A DNA stretch of 64,000 nt from an uncultured Paraprevotella sp. (GTDB lineage Bacteria; Bacteroidota; Bacteroidia; Bacteroidales; Bacteroidaceae), in contig URKA01000001.1 of assembly GCA_900548345.1 (NCBI GenBank), forward strand, positions 1 to 64,000, in the 5' to 3' direction. Below the pieces are notes generated by a model. The model did no database searches. It was not told the DNA's origin and saw only the letters and a list, made by a program, of their open reading frames with translations. Position numbers and translations under genes: made by a program. Positions 15,497 through 24,900 of the stretch are shown piece by piece (position 1 is the stretch's first letter; the number at the start of each line of letters is the position of its first letter).

Positions 15497-17985
15497 AGAA
15501 ACTGATTGCTACCATCTGTGCCATTTTCGTATGCTTCTCGGCACAATCACAGAACTTTTGTATTGCAGAAAAAGGACGGACCGCACCGATTGTCGTTGAC
15601 GACAAGGACTGGACCGGTGTTATCCGGGCTGCCCGCGACTTGGGCGATGATGTACGTAAAGTCTGCGGAATGGCATCGGAAGTAACAGCCACCTCCAAAT
15701 TCCTCCAGAAACGGGAAGGCTCGATTATCGTAGGCACCATTGGCAAAAGCAAGCCCATCGACCAATTAATCAAGCAACGGAAACTCGATGCCGGCAAGGT
15801 TCGCGGACAATGGGAGTCGTTCGTTATCGATGTGGTGGACGGGAACCTCGTTGTGGCCGGCAGCGACAAGCGCGGCACCATTTACGGCATCTACGAAATC
15901 AGCCGGCGCATCGGCGTATCACCATGGTATTGGTGGGCGGACGTGCCGGTGCAGCATCAGGATGATATATATTGGAACGACGGACGCTTCGTGCAACCCT
16001 CGCCGAAAGTAAAATACCGCGGTATTTTCATTAACGATGAATGGCCCTCGTTCGGTGAGTGGTCGACAGCGCATTTCGGGGGCGTAAACTCCCAAATGTA
16101 CGCCCACATGTTCGAGCTGCTGTTGCGCCTGAAAGCCAACTACCTGTGGCCGGCCATGTGGAGTTCGCGTTTCAACGAGGACGACCCGCTGATTCCTAAG
16201 GTAGCCGACGAGTACGGCATCGTCATGGGCACCTCGCACCATGAGCCTATGATGCGTGCACACAAGGAATACACATGTCGTAAAGATTCGGTAGGCCCGT
16301 GGGACTATAGCATCAACAAGCAAAGGCTCGACAAATTCTTCCTGGAAGGCATGCAACGCAATAAGGATTACGATAACCTTGTAACCATCGGAATGCGTGG
16401 CGACGGCGATGTGGCCATGGGCAAGGGGGATGATGAAGAGAATATGAAAACGTTGCATGAGGTAATCAATGGACAGCGTCAGATTATAAAGAAAGTATAC
16501 GGACGCGAGGACGGTGTGCCCCAACTTTGGGCCATCTTCACCGAGGTGCAACGCTACTACGATGCCGGATTCACCGTACCCGATGATGTGACACTTCTGC
16601 TCTGCGACAACAACTGGGGGTATATCCGCCGAATCGGCCGTGACTTCGAGCAAAAGCGGAAAGGCGGACTCGGACTTTACTACCATATCGACATGAACGG
16701 TGGTCCGTGGAACGACCGCTGGGTAAACACCACAACCATCCCCAAGTTGCGCGAACAACTCAACCTGGCCTATCAGACGGGCATCGACCGCATCTGGATT
16801 GTCAATGTAGGCGACCTGAAACCCAAAGAAGTGCCCATCGACTTCATCATGCACTATGCCTGGAATCCCGATGCCGTAAAGGCCGGCGAAGAACAGGCCT
16901 GGCTGGAGCAGTTTACAGGCTCTGTCTTTGGCAAAGAAAACGCAAAAGAAGCAGCCTACCTCATTGCCAGATACTCCAAATACAACCTTTGGCGCAAAGC
17001 CGAGGTGCAAGTGCCGGGCATCTTTAACAGCAAGGAAATGGCTTATACCGACAGTCTGTGGCTCTCGCTGTCCGCCCGTGCGGAAGCCTTGAGAACCAAG
17101 ATTCCCGCTGATGCACAGGACGCTTACTACCAACTGGTCTACTACCCCGTGATAGCCAGTGCAGGAGTTGCATTGCTCTACAATGCCTCTACCCGTAACA
17201 ACAAGCCGCTGGTTCAGCAGCTCATGGCCCGCGACCGACAACTCAGCGACTACTACCATCAGATAAACGGCAGTAAATGGAACAAAATGATGCAGGACAG
17301 ACACATTGGCTATACCCGTTGGTCGATGCCGAACAAGAATACCGCCCCCACAACACAAGGCTTCGACGTAGGCCATACAACAGATAATCAACCCGCCACA
17401 AAGGAATACACCATCGCAGCCCACAAATATACCCGGAAAACCGATGGCAAAAACGCCTCATGGATGTTCCTGCCCGACCTCGGACGCGGTGAAGGCTGCA
17501 TGGGCAGCAGCAACGTACAGTCCCAGAACTGCGGAGCCACTTTGGAATATGAAATCACCCTGACCGATGAAGGGAAGGTGGCCATCGGCATCCTACCCAC
17601 ACAAGATATTTGTCCACCCCGCGGACTTCGCATCGGCATCCAAATCGACGACCGGCCCATGCAGACCATCGATGCCCGACGCGGTCTCGTTGACACTTTT
17701 GCCGAATATAACCCCAAGAATCTCACACGCTCGAAGGTACTGCAGCCATTGCCTCCCCATAGCCGCCTTGCGTTGAGCGGTTTCTGGAAAGGCAAACAAC
17801 TCCCCCGTCGCAACGAGGTTTTTGATAACCTCCGCTGGCTCGATGCCACATTCACGGATTGCGCCGCAGGCCGGCACACCCTAAAAATTATCATGATAGA
17901 CCCTGAAATCGTTGTGGAACAAATCGTAGTCAACCCCGACGACAACCACTACAGTTATTTCGGAGCCGGCTATGCCATCCCCTGA
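15493..17985 (+). CDS. Glycoside hydrolase family 115 (xylan alpha-1,2-glucuronidase)
   Basis: A secreted 830-residue protein (signal peptide 1 to about 19). The N-terminal domain (about 20-165) has the GSIIVGTIGKSKPID and RGTIYGIYEISRRIGVSPWYWWADVP features seen in GH115. The catalytic barrel (about 170-500) includes YRGIFINDEWPSFGEW, LRLKANYLWPAMW, GTSHHEPMMRAHKEY, TIGMRGDGD and LLCDNNWGYIRR. A helical region follows, then a C-terminal beta domain (about 630-830). GH115 enzymes remove glucuronic acid or its 4-O-methyl form from internal or terminal xylose of glucuronoxylan, including decorated chains. This is the strongest pointer to xylan as the cluster's target. It is the last gene of the operon, followed by a terminator. 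Confidence 0.93.
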   Translation: MKKLIATICAIFVCFSAQSQNFCIAEKGRTAPIVVDDKDWTGVIRAARDLGDDVRKVCGMASEVTATSKFLQKREGSIIVGTIGKSKPIDQLIKQRKLDAGKVRGQWESFVIDVVDGNLVVAGSDKRGTIYGIYEISRRIGVSPWYWWADVPVQHQDDIYWNDGRFVQPSPKVKYRGIFINDEWPSFGEWSTAHFGGVNSQMYAHMFELLLRLKANYLWPAMWSSRFNEDDPLIPKVADEYGIVMGTSHHEPMMRAHKEYTCRKDSVGPWDYSINKQRLDKFFLEGMQRNKDYDNLVTIGMRGDGDVAMGKGDDEENMKTLHEVINGQRQIIKKVYGREDGVPQLWAIFTEVQRYYDAGFTVPDDVTLLLCDNNWGYIRRIGRDFEQKRKGGLGLYYHIDMNGGPWNDRWVNTTTIPKLREQLNLAYQTGIDRIWIVNVGDLKPKEVPIDFIMHYAWNPDAVKAGEEQAWLEQFTGSVFGKENAKEAAYLIARYSKYNLWRKAEVQVPGIFNSKEMAYTDSLWLSLSARAEALRTKIPADAQDAYYQLVYYPVIASAGVALLYNASTRNNKPLVQQLMARDRQLSDYYHQINGSKWNKMMQDRHIGYTRWSMPNKNTAPTTQGFDVGHTTDNQPATKEYTIAAHKYTRKTDGKNASWMFLPDLGRGEGCMGSSNVQSQNCGATLEYEITLTDEGKVAIGILPTQDICPPRGLRIGIQIDDRPMQTIDARRGLVDTFAEYNPKNLTRSKVLQPLPPHSRLALSGFWKGKQLPRRNEVFDNLRWLDATFTDCAAGRHTLKIIMIDPEIVVEQIVVNPDDNHYSYFGAGYAIP

Positions 17986-18036
17986 AAACACAGACGGAAG
18001 AACGGTTGAAAAAGAAAGAAAAAAACAAAGCTAAGG

Positions 18037-18066
18037 AAGAGGTAAATCTATACCTCTTTCTTTTTC
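18037..18066 (+). terminator. Probable rho-independent terminator of the GH98-GH2-GH115 operon
   Basis: AAGAGGTA (18037-18044), a 6-nt loop and TACCTCTT (18051-18058) form a perfect 8-bp stem followed by TCTTTTT. It lies 52 bp after the GH115 stop and its T-rich tail overlaps the typA promoter. Confidence 0.65.
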
Positions 18067-18093
18067 ACCGTATTGATTTTTTGTGTACCTTTG
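18063..18093 (+). promoter_or_regulatory. Promoter of typA
   Basis: TACCTTTG (18086-18093) is a consensus -7 box. TTTC (18063-18066), a one-mismatch -33 element, lies 19 bp upstream. The leader would be about 18 nt. Confidence 0.65.
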
Positions 18094-18115
18094 CGGCAGA
18101 TTTAGGTAAGAAGTT

Positions 18116-19918
18116 ATGCAAAACATTAGAAACATTGCCATTATCGCCCACGTAGACCATGGCAAGACCACATTGGTAGATAAGATGCTGCTGGCAGGAA
18201 ACCTGTTCCGCGAGAACCAGCAGACAGGAGAATTGATGCTGGATAACAATGAATTGGAGCGTGAACGCGGTATAACCATCCTGTCGAAGAACGTCTCCAT
18301 CAATTACAAGGATACGAAAATCAACATCATAGACACGCCGGGACACTCCGACTTCGGCGGCGAGGTGGAACGCGTGCTCAATATGGCCGACGGATGCATC
18401 CTGTTGGTGGATGCGTTTGAAGGACCGATGCCGCAAACACGTTTCGTGCTCCAGAAAGCACTCGAAATAGGACTGAAACCGGTAGTAGTCATCAACAAGG
18501 TAGACAAACCCAACTGCCGTCCCGAAGAAGTATACGAGATGGTGTTCGACCTGATGTGCGACCTGAACGCCACAGAAGACCAACTCGATTTCCCCATCAT
18601 CTACGGATCCGCCAAAAACAACTGGATGGGAGAAGACTGGAGCAAACCCACAGACAACATCCTCTACCTGCTCGACCAGATTATCGAACACATTCCGGCT
18701 CCCGAACAGCTCGAAGGAACACCCCAGATGCTCATTACCTCACTCGACTATTCCAACTACACCGGAAGAATCGCCGTAGGACGCGTACACAGGGGCACCT
18801 TGAAGGAAGGCATGAACATCACCATCTGCCATCGTGACGGAAGAAAGGAAAAGACGAAAATCAAAGAGTTGCATACGTTCACCGGAATGGGTCGCCAGAA
18901 AACCTCCGAAGTATCTTCGGGCGACATCTGCGCCATCATCGGACTGGAAAACTTTGAAATCGGCGATACGATATGCGACTACGAAAACCCAGAACCTCTG
19001 CCCACCATCTCTATCGACGAGCCGACAATGAGCATGCTGTTCACCATCAACGACTCGCCTTTCTTCGGAAAGGAAGGTAAGTTCTGCACCAGCCGCCATA
19101 TCAACGACCGTCTGGAAAAGGAATTGGAAAAGAACCTCGCGCTGCGCGTCAGCATGCCGGAAGGATATACCGACCGGTGGATTGTGGCCGGACGCGGTGT
19201 GCTCCATCTCTCGGTGCTCATCGAGACTATGCGTCGCGAAGGATATGAGTTGCAGGTGGGACAACCTCAGGTGATTTATAAGGACATTGACGGAGAAAGA
19301 TGCGAACCCATCGAGGAACTGACCATCAACGTGCCGGAAGAATTTTCAAGCAAGATAATCGACATGGTTACCCGCCGCAAAGGTGAGATGACATCTATGG
19401 AAACGCAGGGCGAGCGCGTGAACATAGAATTCAACATCCCCTCAAGAGGTATCATCGGACTGCGCACCAATGTACTGACAGCCAGCCAGGGAGAAGCCAT
19501 CATGGCGCACCGTTACAAGGAATACCAGCCTTATAAGGGTGACATCGTAAGGCGGAGCAACGGCGTGATGATTGCCTTGGAGAGCGGAACAGCCTTTGCC
19601 TACGCCATCAACAACCTGCAGGACCGCGGTAAGTTCTTCATCGAACCGCAGGAAGACGTGTATGCCGGACAAATCGTGGGTGAGCACATCCATGAGAACG
19701 ACCTTGTGGTGAACGTCACCAAGAGCAAACAGCTCACCAACATGCGCGCATCCGGCTCCGATGAGAAAGCGCGTATTGTTCCTGCCACCATCCTCTCATT
19801 GGAGGAAGCATTGGAATACATCCGTGAAGACGAATATGTAGAAGTAACTCCTAAAAGCATGCGCATGCGCAAGGTCATCCTCGACCATCTGGAAAGAAAA
19901 CGCGCAAACCGCAATTAA
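18116..19918 (+). CDS. typA: Translational GTPase TypA/BipA
   Basis: A 600-residue ribosome-associated GTPase of the EF-G-like superfamily. The G domain begins at once: G1 in AHVDHGKTT (11-19), switch II in IDTPGHSDFGGEVERVL, and NKVD. The OB/beta-barrel domain (about 205-300, YTGRIAVGRVHRGTL), an EF-G domain III-like part, the EF-G domain V-like part (about 395-480, IPSRGIIGLRTNVLT) and the BipA C-terminal domain follow in the usual order. Family members act in ribosome biogenesis and stress adaptation. Length and motifs fit full-length BipA. It is monocistronic with its own promoter and a large hairpin downstream. Confidence 0.97.
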   Translation: MQNIRNIAIIAHVDHGKTTLVDKMLLAGNLFRENQQTGELMLDNNELERERGITILSKNVSINYKDTKINIIDTPGHSDFGGEVERVLNMADGCILLVDAFEGPMPQTRFVLQKALEIGLKPVVVINKVDKPNCRPEEVYEMVFDLMCDLNATEDQLDFPIIYGSAKNNWMGEDWSKPTDNILYLLDQIIEHIPAPEQLEGTPQMLITSLDYSNYTGRIAVGRVHRGTLKEGMNITICHRDGRKEKTKIKELHTFTGMGRQKTSEVSSGDICAIIGLENFEIGDTICDYENPEPLPTISIDEPTMSMLFTINDSPFFGKEGKFCTSRHINDRLEKELEKNLALRVSMPEGYTDRWIVAGRGVLHLSVLIETMRREGYELQVGQPQVIYKDIDGERCEPIEELTINVPEEFSSKIIDMVTRRKGEMTSMETQGERVNIEFNIPSRGIIGLRTNVLTASQGEAIMAHRYKEYQPYKGDIVRRSNGVMIALESGTAFAYAINNLQDRGKFFIEPQEDVYAGQIVGEHIHENDLVVNVTKSKQLTNMRASGSDEKARIVPATILSLEEALEYIREDEYVEVTPKSMRMRKVILDHLERKRANRN

Positions 19919-19944
19919 AACACGACTATACATTAATTAAGGGG

Positions 19945-20024
19945 TGTAGGGACGGTTCCGAATGTTCTCAACAGTATCGTGAGATACTTGAACATGACAA
20001 AGGGCACCGTCCCTACAATTTTTT
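19945..20024 (+). terminator. Long interrupted hairpin with GTAGGGACGGT arms after typA, terminator-like
   Basis: Outer arms TGTAGGGACGGT (19945-19956) and ACCGTCCCTACA (20006-20017) pair perfectly over 12 bp. An inner element with GTATC/GATAC and GTTC/GAAC pairs lies between them, and seven T follow at once. It would work as a terminator for typA, but the 12-bp arms and internal element look like a mobile or repeated palindromic unit (see findings). Confidence 0.75.
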
Positions 20025-20157
20025 TATCCCTGCCGGACAACAAATTGACTTTGACCGATAGGAAAAATCCTCACCCACATCAATTATTTCAAATGTAATG
20101 ACCTTACATCGGCTTATTTTACGTAACTTCGCTTCCATAATCAAACCCAACCATGTT

Positions 20158-21879
20158 ATGAAACGCTACATTTCATTCTGGACCTTGCTCTGCGTCCTCC
20201 TACAAGTGTGGGCACAGGCACCGGACGGATACTACAATGCCGCAAACGGCAAACGAGGAAGCGGACTGAAAACCGCACTTTATCAAATCATCACGGACCA
20301 TACGCAACGAAGCTACAAGGAGCTGTGGACGGACATGCAGACTACTGACGTGCGGGAGGACGGCAAAGTGTGGGACATGTATTCGGCCACCACAGACTTC
20401 ACCTTCGTAAACGACCAGTGCGGCAACTACAGCGGTGAAGGAAGTTGCTACAACCGCGAACATTCATTTCCCAAGAGCTGGTTCAACGACGCTTACCCCA
20501 TGTACACCGACCTGTTCCACCTGTACCCCACCGACGGGTATGTGAACAACAGACGGAGCAATTATCCTTTCGGCGAAACGGACCGCCCGACCTACACCTC
20601 GCACAACGGGTTCAGCAAACTGGGTCCCTCCTCTGTCAGCGGCTACAACGGCACGGTATTCGAACCGGCCGACGAGTACAAAGGCGACTTTGCACGCACC
20701 TATTTTTATATGGCCACCTGCTATGAAAACCGGATAGCCGGCTGGAGTAGCGACATGCTGGATGGCAGCAGTTATCCAGCCTATACGAAATGGGCCATCG
20801 ACATGCTGCTCCGCTGGGCGGCCGAAGACCCTGTCAGCGAGAAGGAAATACGCAGAAACAATGCGGTGTACGGCATACAGCACAACCGTAACCCCTACAT
20901 CGACTTTCCCGGACTGGAACAATATGTATGGGGCGACAAGACCGATACGGACTTCGATGCAGGCAATTACGACCCCGGCACCAACCCGCCGGCCGGCGAG
21001 GACGTGGCCGACCCTGTATTCACCCCCGTTTCGGGCGGCGTGATGAAAGGCACCGTCGTCACGGTTTCCACCGCAACGGAAAACGCACTGATTGTCTACT
21101 CCGTCAACAACGGAAACCTGTATACCGAGGCCTCACCCGTGCAGATTCCCGTCACGGAACCGACCACAGTGGAAGCCTACGCCATGCTGGGCACCAAGAC
21201 AAGCGGCACGGTGAGCGCCACTTACACCATCGTCGACACCACACCCGACGAAGGCATACAGACATTCACCAAAGTCATGTCTGCCTCTGAACTACAGAGC
21301 GGATGCCGCTACCTCATCGTATGCGAGAACAAGAACACGGCCATGGGTATGCCGAACGGCGACATACGCAGTTACTGCGAGGTAAGCCCGTCGGGCAACA
21401 CCATACAGACCGAGGTAGACAGCGAAGGACTCCCCTATCAGGTGACACTCGGCGGAAACAAGGGGGCCTACACGCTGTTCGACGCCACATCGCAGACCTA
21501 TCTTGCACTGACCAGTTCCAACAACAAGCTGCACAGCCTTGCCGAGGCCGGCACGAAAGAGACGGAATGGGAAATAGCCGTCAGCAACGACGGCACCGCC
21601 GACATCTGCAACAAGGCCTACACACGGTATATCCGCTACAACTCCAGCGCGCCACGCTTTGCCTGCTACAGCTCCGGACAGCAGCCGGTATCACTTTGGA
21701 TGAACACCAACTCAGGTTCGGACATCAGTGCCGTCACAACCCAAGACACCAACGCCCCGGTGGATGTGTACGACATGGAAGGACGGATTGTCCGTGCACA
21801 GGTTCCGGCAAAAGACGCCCTACAAGGGCTTCCCAAAGGAATCTACATTATAAAAGGCAACAAGACTTTAGTCAGATAA
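20158..21879 (+). CDS. Secreted endonuclease I family nuclease with beta-sandwich and T9SS-like C-terminal domains
   Basis: A 573-residue exported nuclease. The signal peptide (1-20) ends LQVWAQ. The endonuclease I domain (PF04231, His-Me finger) spans about 22-260, with the catalytic motif NREHSFPKSWF (H102), then TDLFHLYPTDGYVNNRRSNYPFGE and FARTYFYMATCYENR. Members are non-specific, periplasmic or secreted DNases/RNases. Behind it come a chitobiase C-terminal-like domain (about 278-360, PVFTPVSGGVMKG) and a second beta domain (about 370-525). The C-terminal tail has the VYDMEGRIVR...LPKGIYIIKGNK form. The start at 20158 is preferred over the frame opening at 20098 because of the signal peptide. 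A near-consensus -7 box TAACTTCG is at 20124-20131. It probably scavenges extracellular nucleic acid. Confidence 0.9.
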   Translation: MKRYISFWTLLCVLLQVWAQAPDGYYNAANGKRGSGLKTALYQIITDHTQRSYKELWTDMQTTDVREDGKVWDMYSATTDFTFVNDQCGNYSGEGSCYNREHSFPKSWFNDAYPMYTDLFHLYPTDGYVNNRRSNYPFGETDRPTYTSHNGFSKLGPSSVSGYNGTVFEPADEYKGDFARTYFYMATCYENRIAGWSSDMLDGSSYPAYTKWAIDMLLRWAAEDPVSEKEIRRNNAVYGIQHNRNPYIDFPGLEQYVWGDKTDTDFDAGNYDPGTNPPAGEDVADPVFTPVSGGVMKGTVVTVSTATENALIVYSVNNGNLYTEASPVQIPVTEPTTVEAYAMLGTKTSGTVSATYTIVDTTPDEGIQTFTKVMSASELQSGCRYLIVCENKNTAMGMPNGDIRSYCEVSPSGNTIQTEVDSEGLPYQVTLGGNKGAYTLFDATSQTYLALTSSNNKLHSLAEAGTKETEWEIAVSNDGTADICNKAYTRYIRYNSSAPRFACYSSGQQPVSLWMNTNSGSDISAVTTQDTNAPVDVYDMEGRIVRAQVPAKDALQGLPKGIYIIKGNKTLVR

Positions 21880-21891
21880 GACAAAAAACAG

Positions 21892-21926
21892 AGCGCGGCC
21901 TGCGGGATTCAACCGCAGGCCGCGCT
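21892..21926. terminator. Bidirectional rho-independent terminator
   Basis: A perfect 14-bp stem, AGCGCGGCCTGCGG (21892-21905) and its complement (21913-21926), has a 7-nt loop. It has TTT on the plus side and a run of T on the minus side (AAAAAA at 21884-21889 of the plus strand). It sits between the convergent endonuclease and GH27 genes. Confidence 0.9.
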
Positions 21927-21949
21927 TTATCATAGCTGCACGGGACACT

Positions 21950-24900
21950 CTACTTGATGACAACCACCTTGCCGTTCAGCACATACTGGCCTTGAGGCAG
22001 GCTGACATCCTGCGTACCCACCTGCACGGAAATCGTTCTGACCAGCGAACCGCCGAGGCTGTACACCGGAAGCATGCACTCCACTGAAGAGCAGATACGC
22101 ACACCACCCGCACAGAGCGTCACGTCCACACCTTCCACTCCGGCAACCGCCGTATGAACCGCATCAGGCGAAACGCCATGGTAATACAGGCGGAAATCAT
22201 CGGCCTGGAACCATCCCACACGCCCCGTACCGTTTCCTGACGAACGAACACCCAGACGAAGCTGTCCGCCCTCACCCAATGCGATGCCGCTTACGGTGAA
22301 ACGATACCAGTCGTTGTTGTTCTCACCACTTACCTGAGTCAGTTTTTCCGAGTCATATACATCGGTCCCTACCTGTGCATACACGTGTTGGTCCTTCAAG
22401 AAAGAAGTCCCGTCCGTATTTCTCAACGACGCTTCCAGCTCATATATACCTGCGGGAAGCCCGTTCACCACCTGATACAAATCTATTGAGGTAATATTCT
22501 CATAAGCCACACTGACGAAATTCGACCCGTCGGCAGCCGGACGGTCTCCCCATGTGGAGAAAGACTCCCAACCGGAAACCTTGTTGGCGGTGCGCCAGCC
22601 TGTGGTCTGCTGTTCAAAACTCGGATTGACGAGAAACTCTGTCATGTCGAATTTCGAGCCTTCGGCCGGCTGGGCCGTCTTCTTCGTTTCCGAAACCTGG
22701 ACTGTCAGCTTCTCACGGGCGGCGTCAACGTCCGCCTTCGTGGAAGATACACCGGCATACACGCCCTCGCATTCCTCGATGACAGCCACCAGAGAGGTCT
22801 TTGCCGGCGACTCACTGATGGCATTCAGAAAAACCGTGGTCTCATCAATGGCCGCACGCAAGGCCGACATGGAACTCATGGTCAGCCGGGCGGCGTCCAA
22901 AGCCTCCTGAAGCGCCGTGATGGCAGCTTCCAGCTGCGCCTTGGTCTTTTCCTCCACCGGCTGCGCGGCTTCTATCGCATCGGCCAGCGGTCCGCGGTTC
23001 GCGCCCGCCACCTGAAGCGGGTTGACCTTTTGGGCATCTTCAATAAGGTTCTGCAGGCGTTTCTGCAACTGGGTAAGGTCCTCAGCCGCACCGGTAACCG
23101 TAATCCGAACCTCCTCCGACTCTGCCGAAGCCACGCTCTGCGTTCCGCTGTATTTAGCCTTCAGCACATGGTCGCCTCCATAAAGGTCTGAACATACGTA
23201 GGTGGCCGTTCCGTCCGCCTCAACGGGCAGTGTGCCGATAACCTTTCCATCGCACAGCAGTTGCACGTAAGCACCTTCCGATGCACCGCCGCTCACCGTC
23301 ATCTTGATGTCGAAAGCCTCGGCCGAGGTCAGCTCACCCGACGGTACTTCTATACTTACCGTTGCACCGGCCGCACGTTCCGTTGCCGCCACGCGATAAA
23401 GTCCGCTGGCATGCTCGCGAAGCACGGGGGCAAAATCCGCATTCTTGAAGACACCTTCTTCACGTCCCGTCCACATCTCGGTGATGCGGCAGGGTTGGTC
23501 GGCGCCAAAGCCCAGCTGTGCAAGGTCGAGCGGAACTGCCGTCGCATTATCCGGCTCAGGACTCTCCGTAAAGATGCGGAACTCCATCGTCACGCCTTCC
23601 GATGCGTTCTCCACACCGCTGTCATAGCCTACCAGCACTTTCAACGTCTGGTAATTGTGTCCCTCAGGCAGAGTGAATGCAAGCTGCGAAGGTGCATTCA
23701 CGCCGAAACCCTTGTCGTACGATACGCCGCCTAACTTCAATGTTCCACCATCGTTGTTTTTGTTCAGTTTGGGAGCCTCCCATCCGTTCACCGGATTAGC
23801 GTCCCATGCAATCGTGGTCAGCGATGTTTCCTTTCCGTCCTCACCGACCAGAACCGGATTCACCCAGTTGGCATGGTCGTAGGCCAGACCGTCGCCGCCG
23901 TTCGTCACTACCAGATAGAGTTTCTGCGCACCGGCAATGTTAGCCTCAAGTTCCTGTTGGGCTATGGACTTGCGACTGATGTAATCGCTGCATGCCACCT
24001 GTTTGCCTGGGTCGACCTTGAGGGTGACATTACCGCCGCTCCATTGGTCGGTCTTTTCTTCACGCATCGTGGCATCTTCGTTGAATACGAGGAACTCCAC
24101 GGACGATTTGCTTCCCTGGTCGCTTCCCGTGTTGTCTATACCGGCATGCGCCGTGAACCTCACGGCATTCTCAGGAAGCGAGAACAGCAGGATGGAGTTG
24201 GCATGCACGGCAAATCCCTTGCTGAAAGTATTTCCGTCGATGGAAAGAGAACCGCCGTTCAGGTTCTGGTTCACATGCACACTGCCCCAGCCGCAAGTAC
24301 CGCGCAGATAAGTCTGTGTGGTCAAGTCTATCTTTGTACCGTCCTTCAAGGTAACTGTCGGGTTTATCCAGTCGGCATGGTCGCAGTCGTAACCGTCGCC
24401 GCCATCCGTTGCCACCAGTGCCAGCTGCCGGCTTCCCTCAGGAATCTCCACATCGATGTCGGTAGCATATCCTGTCGTCAGGTAAGAAATCGTCCCGCTG
24501 CGGTACAGTGCGTTCTTCGTGTTCACATAGCCTGTTCCGCCCGTATTGAACAACGCCACGAACTTGTCACCGTTGGCCGGGTCATCGGCCGCCCAGATGA
24601 TGCGGCTGTCTTCGCGGCTCAGCTGGCGGTTGTTTGCAGAATAATGGTGCATGTACAGTACGTCACGGTTGGTCAGCAAGGCATCCGTAGCCTCGTCATT
24701 CTGCGGAAGGTCGCCTCCGAACATGAGGGGCGACTTGAATATCGTCCACAAGTTCATCATGGTATACTGCTCGTCGGTGGTGAAGTTCGTCCATCGTTCC
24801 GCACCGCGCTCACCGCGGATACTGATTTTGCCCAAAGGCAACATGTCCGCATCCGGCCATGTGCCCGGAGCGATATAAGGTGCCCACTTGGCACATACCT

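Noticed and set aside
15919..17424. 501-codon open frame on the minus strand inside the GH115 gene
   Set aside because: It is an antisense shadow of a clearly recognised GH115 enzyme; the translation has no recognisable domain and the overlap is complete.
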